From positions 158,970 through 222,969 of the forward strand of contig NC_018228.1 of assembly GCF_000227135.1 (NCBI RefSeq): a DNA stretch of 64,000 nucleotides. The letters run 5' to 3'. Origin of the DNA: Leishmania donovani. Its lineage: Eukaryota; Euglenozoa; Kinetoplastea; Trypanosomatida; Trypanosomatidae. The first letter of the stretch is position 1. Every line of letters starts with the position of its first letter. The position numbers and the translations under genes were made by a program. Shown piece after piece: positions 10,333 to 19,682 of this stretch. The notes below the pieces were generated by a model. It worked only from the letters and a program-made list of their open reading frames with translations. It was not told the DNA's origin and did not search any database.

Positions 10333-11139
10333 TCGCCCGTGTTTTCTGTGTGGACCATTGGGAGCACTTGATCGTCACGGGCACTTGAACGTGGTGTCTG
10401 GCCGCGGGGTGCGCACGGCTCTTGTCGTGGATGCCGTCCGTCACAGCGTAGGACTGCATCCCCTCCCCTCGCTCGTGCCGCTTCTTGTGTGCTTACGTGT
10501 GCACGGGTGGCGGTGGTGAAGTGTGTCTGCATCTCCGAGCCAGTGTGTTGGAGGGGCGGCGGCGGACGAGGACGAGGACGAGGAGAGGGAGGGAGGGAGG
10601 AAGGGGGAGAGATGCGTAGAGCTCGGTGGGCGACGGTGATCCCTCGCGTCGTCGTCGTCGCCGTCGCTATCATTCTTTTCCACGCGGTAGCGTCAGCTCC
10701 CACCTCCTGCGCTCCCTATAGATAACGCCCCGCTGATCGCGCGCCCTTTGGGCTCCACCACACCCCCTCTCCCTATTCCAACCCCATCCGCCGCTTGCGG
10801 CAGATGGGGTGTGTCGGCCGTCTCTTGTCGTGTGCAGCATCGTACACGACGCTACTCCATATGGGATACGTCGGCGCCACCGCGTCACGCCAGCAGGCGA
10901 GTTCGCCGCCCATGTCCGATGCTGGCGTTTTCTTGCCTTGCCCTCCCACTCCCACCTCACCCCCACCCCGCCCGCCTGGCCCTCCAAACACCTCCGTCTC
11001 CCCTCGCCTTCCTCCCCACCCTCTCTCTCTCCCTCGCTCAGCTCTACGAGCAGCTGCCCCCCCCCCCAAACCCACTCCGCATACGTGCACACACCTATAC
11101 GCCCTTCGTTGCTCACATCTTCACTGCTTTGTGGTCCTC
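10333..11139 (+). promoter_or_regulatory. Intergenic spacer with strong trans-splice signal for REL1
   Basis: No gene. A long pyrimidine tract at about 10978-11038 ends in CTCAG, with AG at 11040-11041. This gives a 98-nt 5' UTR and excludes the in-frame upstream ATG at 10804 from the mature REL1 mRNA. Confidence 0.65.
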
Positions 11140-12606
11140 ATGCGTCGACTGGCACTGCGCCGCGCACCACGCTGCAGTCATGCCACCCTGTGCAGCAGTC
11201 GCGGAAGCGGCAGCGTCTTGAGGCGCCAGGCATCGGCGCTATTATCGGCGACCGCCGTCTCTCCGCCATGCCTCTCTACCACCAGCACCACCACCTCGTC
11301 GCAGAGTCTCGCCACGCCGCGCCGCTGTTACATGCCGCTTCCCCAAAACCAAGAGGACTTCTCGGCCTACGCGGAGATCGATCTGCCGACGGAGACGCGC
11401 ATAGACGCGATTCGGCGCACGGGCATCGCGAGCCAGGAGTGGGTGGCGTGCGAGAAGGTGCACGGCACAAACTTCGCCATCTACCTCATCAACGAAAGCG
11501 AGGTGCGATTCGCGAAGCGCAGCGGCATCATGGACCCGAGCGAGAACTTCTTCGGCTACCACCTCCTCATCGACGACTTCACGGCGCAGGTCCGCGCGTT
11601 GTGTGCGCTGCTGAAGCGCAAGTACGGCGTGACGGGCCGCATGGGCCGTGTCGTGCTGCACGGGGAGCTGTTCGGTGCCAAGTACAAGCATCCGCTGGTG
11701 CCCAAGAGTACCAAGTGGTGCACGCTGCCGAATAAGAAGCGAATTCCGATCTCGGGGGTGGAGATACAGAGCGAGCCGTTCCCGCAGTACAGCCCGGAGC
11801 TGCACTACTTCGCATTCGACGTCAAGTACTCCGTCTCGGGTGCCGAGGAGGATGTGGTGCTGCTGCCCTTCGACGACTTCACGGAGGTGTGCTCGCAGGT
11901 GCCGAATCTCCTGTACGCGAAGCCGCTGGTGCGCGGCACGCTGGATGAATGCCTCGCCTTTGACGTGGAGAACTTCATCACACCGCTGCCCGCGCTGCTC
12001 GGGCTGGGCAACTACCCGCTCGAAGGCAACCTCGCCGAGGGTGTCGTCATCCGCCACGTGCGCCGCGGCGATCCGGCGGTGGAGAGCAGCGGGGTCTCGA
12101 CAATCATCAAGCTGCGCTGCTCTTCCTTCATGGAGCTCAAGCACCCCGGCAAGCAGCAGGAGCTGAAGGCGACGTTCCTCGACACCGTGCGTGCCGGCGC
12201 GCTGCAGCGCGTGCGCAAAGGCAAGAAGGTGACGGTGTTGGCGGACTCGATGCTGCCGAAGCTGGAGGCGGCCGCGAACGCGCTGCTGCTGAACAACGTC
12301 AGCGAGGGTCGTCTGAGCAACGTGCTGTCGAAGATCGGCCGCGAGCCGTTGCTGACCGGCGAAGTGAAGCAGGAAGATGTCGTGCTGATGCTCGCGCAGG
12401 ACGCCCTGAAGGACTTCCTGAAGGAGACGGACCCGGTGGTGCTGAACACGTCGCTGTCGTTTCGCAAGACGCTGATCCGCAGCGTGTACTTCGCGGCGGA
12501 AGAGCTGCTGCAGGGCGAATGGAAGCGCGTCATGGACCGGCTAAAGGCGTCGCAGACGGAGATCGACGCCGCGATTGCCGCGCAGGAGAAGGCAGAGGCG
12601 CAGTGA
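11140..12606 (+). CDS. REL1: Kinetoplastid RNA-editing ligase 1 (mitochondrial)
   Basis: A 488-aa protein that matches trypanosome RNA-editing ligase 1 along its length. It seals mRNA fragments during uridine-insertion/deletion editing of kinetoplast transcripts, as part of the editosome in the mitochondrion. The nucleotidyltransferase motifs are present: the adenylated lysine in EKVHGTNF (K106), GELFGAKYKHPLVPKS, EGVVIRH and TIIKLRC. The conserved C-terminal region needed for editosome binding is also present (LSNVLSKIGREPL and following). The start at 11140 is chosen because it follows the AG at 11040-11041 and gives a basic presequence (MRRLALRRAPRCS) typical of mitochondrial import; the T. 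brucei protein is of similar size (about 470 aa). The frame is open further upstream, but that part precedes the splice site. Confidence 0.97.
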   Translation: MRRLALRRAPRCSHATLCSSRGSGSVLRRQASALLSATAVSPPCLSTTSTTTSSQSLATPRRCYMPLPQNQEDFSAYAEIDLPTETRIDAIRRTGIASQEWVACEKVHGTNFAIYLINESEVRFAKRSGIMDPSENFFGYHLLIDDFTAQVRALCALLKRKYGVTGRMGRVVLHGELFGAKYKHPLVPKSTKWCTLPNKKRIPISGVEIQSEPFPQYSPELHYFAFDVKYSVSGAEEDVVLLPFDDFTEVCSQVPNLLYAKPLVRGTLDECLAFDVENFITPLPALLGLGNYPLEGNLAEGVVIRHVRRGDPAVESSGVSTIIKLRCSSFMELKHPGKQQELKATFLDTVRAGALQRVRKGKKVTVLADSMLPKLEAAANALLLNNVSEGRLSNVLSKIGREPLLTGEVKQEDVVLMLAQDALKDFLKETDPVVLNTSLSFRKTLIRSVYFAAEELLQGEWKRVMDRLKASQTEIDAAIAAQEKAEAQ

Positions 12607-13504
12607 AGCTGTTGCTGTCGCTCTGTGGCAAGCCGGTATGCGTCTCCTTGATGAATTTGTGTGTGTGCGCGCGCGCTCAGCAGCCCCTCCTGCTGCTGGA
12701 TAGCGTGGGGGAGGGGGAGGGGAAGCGAACGTACCCCCGCGCGGATGCAAGACGGCGCGTGGCTGCCGTCAAACAGAGGAGCCGTCTCTACCACTGTTTT
12801 GCGCTGCTGCCTCTTCGCGGCGGCGCTTGCATGCTGCACCATATACAGGGAAAAACATGGGGAACCGTGCAAGTGGGTGCCGAAAACGATCGCCGATGGT
12901 GGCGGAGAGAGGCGTGCAAGCGTGCGACAGCACGCGCGGCACAAGTGCCGGAAGCGCCAGTTTCGTGCTCCACGTGTGTGAAGTGGGGGAGGGGAGGAGG
13001 GGGGGGGCGGGGCGTAGAGCGTGGTCGATGCGGCCTTTGCAGGGTCGCTGCCCTTTCTCCTTCAAGGTGATCTCTGTCCTCCCCCTCCCGGCCTCTCGCG
13101 CTCGCACCGATCCCGCTAATCTGGTCATCAAGCACATCACATGTCCGTGCCGGGGGAGGAGTAGAAACTCCCGGCGCAGGTGCACCGGCTCTCCTCGTGC
13201 TCTACGTATGCGCCTGCTGCTATGATGTTTGTTGGCCCCAACACACTGCGCCGCCCTCCTTATCCCGCACCTCCCTGCTCATCTCTCCACGTACGGATGG
13301 GCACACGCATGTATGCCGAAGCAGCCGTGATCATCGCTGCTGTTGCTGTTCCACGTTTTTCTGGCCCCCGCGTGCCCCACCCCTTTCCTCTTCACGCCCC
13401 TCTCAGCGCGTGGCCTTGCACACACGCACACACACGCGCGAGACGACCGTAATCAGCACGACCGCTTCCCTGGCAGCCTTCCTCCTTTTCGTTGCTTATA
13501 GTGT
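12607..13504 (+). promoter_or_regulatory. Intergenic spacer, 0.9 kb, with trans-splice signal
   Basis: No gene seen. It has a (CA)n/(CGCACA) run near 13420-13440 and a pyrimidine tract at about 13477-13498 that ends in TATAG (AG at 13500-13501), immediately before the next gene. Confidence 0.5.
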
Positions 13505-16500
13505 ATGCGGTGCCGACGCGCTGCTCGGCCTATCCCGTCCTCCCCACCCCCCCGACACACACACACTCCAATGTGGTCGCCCTCGTCCTCTGCGCCGCAG
13601 ACCTCCGTCGACGTCGCGGCGGGCCAGCGTGGCCGCCGCGGTGTCCCCACCGCCAGTGGGAGAGACGTCACACCATACGCGATGGGGATGGATTTGGCAC
13701 TGCCGGCCGGCCCCACCGGTGCGCGAGGCGCAGGACGCGTCTCGGCGGCTCGGCGGTCGTTGGCGGACGCAGCGCCGCCGCCGTCTCACAACGTACTTGT
13801 CGACGTGGACGGCCTGCGGTGCGAGGTGCGCTCAATGCGCAGCGTGCCGCATGCGCTGTACAGCACCCCATCCGTCTCCCACGTCCTCGCCACGTACGTC
13901 CAGCAGCTCATCGACGACTTCACCCGCTCGCTGCTGCTCTGCCGGCCCGCCCAGCGGAGCTCCAGCAGCATCAGCAGTCGCGTCATCCAGGCAGAGAGTG
14001 GCGATCCGCAGCGACAGAAACAGCTGCAGTCCACCACCACCACCACACTCGGCGCTGCGGACCTCACGGTGGACGGCGCCCTATCTTCAGAAGACGAGGA
14101 AACGTACCTGCTGTTGCGCCTGTGTCACCTCCACAAGGCAGAGCTCCAGCAGCAGCAGCAGCCGTCGGAGTCCAGCGGCGGTGACGCCTCCGCGATGGCG
14201 GGGGGGTGGCGGATGGCTGGTGCGAACACAGGGTCTGTAGCAGAGCAGCTGTTTGCACTCTTCGCTGCTGCGGATCGGCCGTGTTGTCGACATGGGCCGA
14301 ACGGCGGTGCCAGGGAGGAGGACAGTGAGCAGCACGACGCTGCGGTGCTGATGCCACCGCTGCTGTCCTCCCTCTTGCTGTTTAAGCCGATGCTGCACGA
14401 CATGCGGTACCTGGCGCAGCATCTTCTTCTGCCGCGACACGCCTGGCAACACCACCAGCGGGAGTGGGTCATTGTGTATGAAGATGTCGCCGTGACGCTG
14501 CGCGACCGCCTCTCTCGCTACCGCCGTGCCTCGATGCGTAGCAGAGGGCGAGATGGTGAAGTAGTGACCAACGACGAGGATGGCACGGAGGACCGGGACG
14601 CCGCCAGCATCCTCACAGGCATGCAGCGGCTGTTTCCGGCGTCTGAGCTGCAGCACCTCTGGCACACCCTATGGGAGCTGCTTGGCGCCGCGTGGCGCCA
14701 GCGCGACCGCCTCTGGGGTGCCTACCGCTACCTGCACGGCCCACGCCGTCTGCCTCCGCTGTGTCTGAGTGGACAAGCGCCGTGCGCGGTGCCGCCTGGC
14801 GTCCACGCATGCCCAATCATGCGCGAGCAGTACGAGGCGTATATTGCCCGCGTGCATGCCTTGACAGCCTCCCCCTCCCACGCTGTGCCCGATGCGCCGG
14901 CGGCACCGCACGCGGAGGACAGCTGCGCCTTCGGCCCCTTCACGAGCGCCGATATCGGCATCTCGGCACGGCGGCTGTACGTGCTGCGGCAGCCGCTAGC
15001 GGCGGTGCTGCGGACGCTGCGGGTGTCAGTTCCTCCAGCCGGTCGTGACCCTCTCGTCACCTCCGCCACCGCCCCTGTTGGCTTCCAGTACGTCGACGAC
15101 CCTGTGCCCAACGGACAGGCAAACACGCCGGCGCCGACGACGGACGCGGCAACGCCTCTCGTCGTCCCGCTCTTCGACACCACCAACCAGGACGCGCAGC
15201 TGGCTGCAGCAGCGGTACCGTACGTGTCTCCGGAGGTGTACGTGTCGCTGCAGCAAGAGCGGCAGCGACAGCGACGGCGAGCTGCCTCGTGTAGTGCATT
15301 GCCGGTGGTCTCGTGGCCGCCCGTGCACTCCTTCTCTGACGACGTGTGGAACGCGGCGGTTGTCGTGCTGGAGGCGGCGCTCAGCGGCTTCTGCGCGACG
15401 GATGCATCCATGTGCCACCTCGCGCTGCCATCCGTTCACAGCAGCGGCGTCGATCTACTCGATGAGCGAACGGCAATGTCGCGCTCCTCGTCATCGTCTT
15501 CGGTGTACTCGGGGGTGCTGCTGCTGCTGACGGAGCGCCATGTGCTGCCGAGGGCTGCGGCGCACAACTTTCTATATGCGGCGCTGTACCATCTGCAGGT
15601 GGCGCTGAACAAGGGCGGTTGCGAGGATGTCGACAATCATGGCGGCATCGACGGCGCCAAGGCGCTCCGGCAAGGGAGTGGCAGCGGCGACGGTACGGCG
15701 GCAGCGGTACTACCATCGCCGACGCGCCTTGCTCGCGAATGGGTGCGCTACCTCTGCAGCGCCTACGGGCCGGCATGTCTGAAGGACGGCGGGATCTTGG
15801 CAGAGGTGGCCAGTAAGGGGCTCTGCTGGCGCCGGTCGGAGCGGTGGAACGCGTTCGGGATGGCCCACGTCACGGCCACGACGGCGAGTACGACGGCCGC
15901 TTGTGCGGATGGCTGGCCATCCGCCTCGTCGTTCACGCCACTGGAGACAGTCGGCGGCGTGAGCGGCAACAGCCGTGCGCCGGCGGCTGCGGCGGAGCAG
16001 CACCGCTCGACTCACGCCGGTGGCGGCCCGTCGTCCCCCGCTTACCTGTCGACCCCCGCGCCGCCGCTCGCAGAACACCTGAGCGGCAGACATCACGGCC
16101 CTGCAGCGTTCGCCATGCCCGCCCTTGCAGACACCTCCGTTGGTGTGGGCACACCGGGGGACGCCGACGGTGGCAGAGACGCAGCGGCGCTGTCGCGGCT
16201 GCCACAGCGGCTGGATCGCACCTTCAACGCCCTCGACACGCCACTCCTGCGCCTACTGAGCCTCGAGCATTACCGCGCAGCGCCCGAAGGAAAAGCTGGC
16301 AGTGCCGGCGTATCGCCCGCGGGACCGAAGCTGAGCAGAGAGGCAGCAGCGACGGTGAACCGCCCCGCATGCGGCGCCGCAGACGATGCCGGCGACTTGT
16401 GGGCGGTCCTTTCCAGTTACCTTCGCCGCTGCACGATGACAGCAGCAGCGACGGGTGCCTCAGCTACGCCTGCAGGGAAGGCGAACGGCGCTGTGACGGA

Positions 16501-19138
16501 AGCGGCTGACGCGGACTGCGTTGATGAGCTGCTACGACTGCTTTTCTGCTGCCTTGTCCGCACAACGCGGTGCTACCGCGTCCACGATGGCGCGCGCACC
16601 GCCTTCGCTGGCAGTGCTGCCTGCAAGGGCGATGCGCCGGTGGATGTGGAGTGGTGCCAGTACGCCGCCATGAATCACCCATTCTTTCGCGGCGTCGCCG
16701 AGCGCGGCCTGCTGACAACGTACATGACGGCTTCCTGCTGCAACGGCGGCGGCGGCGGCGGGGAGTTCAGCGATTTCGCCTTTGCGACAGCGACTCTACC
16801 GGCGCTCAACCTTTATGTCCCCGCTGCGGTGCTGCTGGCCACCGTGCGCGAGATGGAGGCTACGTGGAAGGTGAGCGGCGTCGACGTCTGCTCCGAGCGT
16901 GTGGTGAAGCAGGCGACTTCCTTGCGTACGCTGATCGGGGACGACATGCGGGCCTGGGAGGCAAGCGCCGCGGCTCGCGGCGGTGGAAGCGGGGGTCGCA
17001 TGCATCAGCAACAACAGCAGTACCTCCTGCTCGCGAACCCGTTCGTGGACATGGCAGCGACGCTGCTGCCATCACCGGTGCACCGCGCGCGGCGTGCCCT
17101 GGATGGTGTCCTCTCCCCGATAGACTTCGACCTTGCAGCACAGCTCGACCACACGCACCAGCTGCGCCGCCTGTTGTACAGCGACAGCGATGACGCCGCC
17201 GGCGATGATCGAGGGCGCGGCAAGAAAGGCGCAGCTGCTGCGCGTGTTCGAGCCTACCTGAAGTCCTTGCTGATGCCGAACACTGAGCGCGGCACGGACG
17301 GCGTCGACTCTCACGTCGTCTACTCGCCCTTCTACCCGCTTCCTCCGACCCTCCGCGGAGAGGTGTGGGGGTGCCTCCTGTGCGTGCCGCCATCCGCGTG
17401 CGCCCGGGAGGCCCTCCTCGCCCACGCCGTCCACCACACCGCCGCCAAGCCGACGCCGCACGACCGGCAGCTCTCGGTCGACATTCCACGATGCCACGCT
17501 TACCACCCGCTGCTCAGCTCCTCGTCTGGATCTGCGCAGCTCAAGCGCATCTTGCGGGCGTGGTTGTACCTCCACCCTGAGCACGCCTACTGGCAAGGGC
17601 TCGACAGCGTCTGTGCCGTCCTGCTGACCGTCAGCAACAGGGATGAGGCGCTCGTGCTGGCGCAGCTCAACGCCCTCGTCAACCGCTTCATCGCTCACGA
17701 CGAGGACTGTGAGAGGCCTCGCGCCTCTGGCATCGGCAGCGGCGCCGTCGAGGTGCCGTTCCAGGATCGTAGCACGATCCCTAGCGGTGACAGCAGTCTG
17801 GGCCCGCCCCGCGCCGGTGCCGCGACGTCGCCGCTGCCGCCGGCCAGGAAGCCGACCATGGCGGAGCAGCTCCGCCGCCTCGTGGTCGTGCTACGCTACT
17901 GCGACCCGCTTCTGGCGCACCACCTCTTCGACGTCCTCGGCTGCACACCGGAGCTGTACGCCATCAGCTGGCTGCTGACGCTCTTCTCGCACAGCCTGCC
18001 GACACGCAAGGTCTACCTCCTGTGGGACCTCCTGTTTGTGGAGGACGACGCTGCCTGCCTCGTAGTGCTCTGCGCCGTCGTCATTATTCACAAGCGCGAG
18101 GTCCTGCTGAGCACGGACTTCTCCGGCTGCCTTGCGTCCTTCAGCAGCGGCGCATCCTCCATAAACGTCGCAGCTGCCGTCGGCGACGCGCGGTGGCTGA
18201 TGAAAGCTGTGCCGCCGTCGGTGCTAGCGCCGCCGCCGCCGGTGTCGTCGGACGACCGCAAGGATGCGCAACAGTCGCTGTATGGCTGTGGGCATGACGA
18301 TGCCGGCGCAGCCATCGGCCGCCCCCTCGGCAGCAGCGGCGACGACGGCAGCGGTGTCGCCGCGGTGGCGCTCCTCGCCGTCGAGGACGTGGCCGCCGCG
18401 CTCGCAGCGTCCGCAGCAGCGATCAGTGAAGGTGCTGACTGCGACAGGGAGGAGGGAAGCAGCGGGCCGCACTGGTTCGACAGCGGCGTCTACCTTGTGG
18501 ATGTGCGCGAGCAGCCGGCGGAGAAAGCCCTGCGGGATTCGGTCCTCGGCGCCATCAGCGTGCCGCTGTGCACAGCGGCACGTCGGAAGGCGCACGCCTC
18601 TGCAGGGTCAGGAGCGGCGCTTCAGCGTCGCGAGGGATCTGATGCGTGCGCCAGTGCAGTCACCGACGAGGTTGGCGACGTTGACAGCGACGCTGCCGGT
18701 GCTGGATGGGGTATTGTGGAGCAGCAGGAGCGGATGCAGGAGCAGCAGCGGGCGGAGCAGGACGCCGCGGCGCGGCAGGTCGAAGATGCCGCAGCGGCCA
18801 TTGTCCGCCACGTCGGAAACCCGGCCATGGCTGCCATCATACCACGAGTCTGGAGGGCCACCAAAAATCATGCTGCACCGCCGCTGCCGCCGCCACAACC
18901 ATCGTTGTTATCGTGTCCGTGGCCGGTGCACCCGATCGTGCTGAAGGCGTCGCGTGCCCCGCATGTAGTGCTGCTAACATCTGGCGTTGTGGATGCGCAC
19001 GAGCTGCCGCTCGCCCACCAGCTCGGCGTGAAGCTCAACGCGTGTGGGGTGCACAATGTCAGCATACTGCGTGGCGGTGTCGCCAGCGTGCGGCGTGCGC
19101 TACCGGAGCTGGTGGTGCGTCGTGCGCCATCCACGTAG
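13505..19138 (+). CDS. TBCK-like protein: degenerate kinase, TBC RabGAP and rhodanese-like regions
   Basis: A 1877-aa protein. A TBC domain (about residues 1275-1570) carries both catalytic fingers of Rab GTPase-activating proteins: the arginine in VDIPRC (R1329) and the glutamine in YWQGLD (Q1364). The extended VDIPRCHAY form and the order TBC then rhodanese match TBCK. A rhodanese-like region begins near 1660 (VYLVDVRE), but the usual active-site cysteine loop reads VLLTSG, so sulfurtransferase activity is unlikely. The N-terminal half contains fragments reminiscent of a pseudokinase (EWVIVYEDVAVTLRDRL near 322; HPFFRG near 1058) separated by long low-complexity inserts. The first ATG is 13505, only 3 nt after the AG at 13500-13501; translation from the next in-frame ATG at 13571 (22 codons shorter) is quite possible. 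The likely role is Rab regulation in membrane traffic. Confidence 0.85.
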   Translation: MRCRRAARPIPSSPPPRHTHTPMWSPSSSAPQTSVDVAAGQRGRRGVPTASGRDVTPYAMGMDLALPAGPTGARGAGRVSAARRSLADAAPPPSHNVLVDVDGLRCEVRSMRSVPHALYSTPSVSHVLATYVQQLIDDFTRSLLLCRPAQRSSSSISSRVIQAESGDPQRQKQLQSTTTTTLGAADLTVDGALSSEDEETYLLLRLCHLHKAELQQQQQPSESSGGDASAMAGGWRMAGANTGSVAEQLFALFAAADRPCCRHGPNGGAREEDSEQHDAAVLMPPLLSSLLLFKPMLHDMRYLAQHLLLPRHAWQHHQREWVIVYEDVAVTLRDRLSRYRRASMRSRGRDGEVVTNDEDGTEDRDAASILTGMQRLFPASELQHLWHTLWELLGAAWRQRDRLWGAYRYLHGPRRLPPLCLSGQAPCAVPPGVHACPIMREQYEAYIARVHALTASPSHAVPDAPAAPHAEDSCAFGPFTSADIGISARRLYVLRQPLAAVLRTLRVSVPPAGRDPLVTSATAPVGFQYVDDPVPNGQANTPAPTTDAATPLVVPLFDTTNQDAQLAAAAVPYVSPEVYVSLQQERQRQRRRAASCSALPVVSWPPVHSFSDDVWNAAVVVLEAALSGFCATDASMCHLALPSVHSSGVDLLDERTAMSRSSSSSSVYSGVLLLLTERHVLPRAAAHNFLYAALYHLQVALNKGGCEDVDNHGGIDGAKALRQGSGSGDGTAAAVLPSPTRLAREWVRYLCSAYGPACLKDGGILAEVASKGLCWRRSERWNAFGMAHVTATTASTTAACADGWPSASSFTPLETVGGVSGNSRAPAAAAEQHRSTHAGGGPSSPAYLSTPAPPLAEHLSGRHHGPAAFAMPALADTSVGVGTPGDADGGRDAAALSRLPQRLDRTFNALDTPLLRLLSLEHYRAAPEGKAGSAGVSPAGPKLSREAAATVNRPACGAADDAGDLWAVLSSYLRRCTMTAAATGASATPAGKANGAVTEAADADCVDELLRLLFCCLVRTTRCYRVHDGARTAFAGSAACKGDAPVDVEWCQYAAMNHPFFRGVAERGLLTTYMTASCCNGGGGGGEFSDFAFATATLPALNLYVPAAVLLATVREMEATWKVSGVDVCSERVVKQATSLRTLIGDDMRAWEASAAARGGGSGGRMHQQQQQYLLLANPFVDMAATLLPSPVHRARRALDGVLSPIDFDLAAQLDHTHQLRRLLYSDSDDAAGDDRGRGKKGAAAARVRAYLKSLLMPNTERGTDGVDSHVVYSPFYPLPPTLRGEVWGCLLCVPPSACAREALLAHAVHHTAAKPTPHDRQLSVDIPRCHAYHPLLSSSSGSAQLKRILRAWLYLHPEHAYWQGLDSVCAVLLTVSNRDEALVLAQLNALVNRFIAHDEDCERPRASGIGSGAVEVPFQDRSTIPSGDSSLGPPRAGAATSPLPPARKPTMAEQLRRLVVVLRYCDPLLAHHLFDVLGCTPELYAISWLLTLFSHSLPTRKVYLLWDLLFVEDDAACLVVLCAVVIIHKREVLLSTDFSGCLASFSSGASSINVAAAVGDARWLMKAVPPSVLAPPPPVSSDDRKDAQQSLYGCGHDDAGAAIGRPLGSSGDDGSGVAAVALLAVEDVAAALAASAAAISEGADCDREEGSSGPHWFDSGVYLVDVREQPAEKALRDSVLGAISVPLCTAARRKAHASAGSGAALQRREGSDACASAVTDEVGDVDSDAAGAGWGIVEQQERMQEQQRAEQDAAARQVEDAAAAIVRHVGNPAMAAIIPRVWRATKNHAAPPLPPPQPSLLSCPWPVHPIVLKASRAPHVVLLTSGVVDAHELPLAHQLGVKLNACGVHNVSILRGGVASVRRALPELVVRRAPST

Positions 19139-19682
19139 AGGGCGTGCTCGGTTTCTGCTTGCTTGCTCGGCCCCGCCGCCGCCGGCGCCGGCCTTGCCTC
19201 CAGCTTGAAAGACGATGCAAATCGCTCACCTAACGGCTCGCCCGCCTTTCCGCTCGAGGGCTATAGCTATCTACCTATATATATATATATACGTCATCAT
19301 GCGCCTCGCGGACATGGTGGCAGGGTGGGGGGGGGGGGCGGGGGTTGCTTCACGGAGGCAAGGGCCGCTGTCCTCTGCTGCTTCCCTTTCCACCGGCCAC
19401 CACGGCCGCACACGGGCGACCACGTGACCCTGTACCACTACTCGAGCGACCGCCGATGTCGATGGTTCTACGAGCAACCCTGCACGCCCTCTCCTCCATC
19501 TCGCCCCCTCTGGCCGGTGTGCACACGCGTTTCCGTCTGTGCCTACGCGTGCGCGTACTCGGGCACACACACACACACACACACGTATCCGCCAGCCAAG
19601 TTCGCCACCAAGCATTGAGCAGCAGGACGAAACCGTCCCCTTCCTTGGCGCGCGCGCGGACGCAAGCATCTTGACATACACA
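19139..19682 (+). promoter_or_regulatory. Intergenic spacer with trans-splice signal for Ddi1
   Basis: It contains a (TA)n run near 19277-19291, a poly-G run near 19327-19342 and a (CA)n run at 19565-19584. A pyrimidine tract at about 19486-19512 is followed by AG at 19594-19595, giving a 5' UTR of about 87 nt. No gene seen. Confidence 0.5.

Noticed and set aside
11242..12144. Long minus-strand open frame (300 codons) antisense to REL1
   Set aside because: Shadow of the GC-rich REL1 codons; Arg/His/Leu-rich translation with no family similarity.
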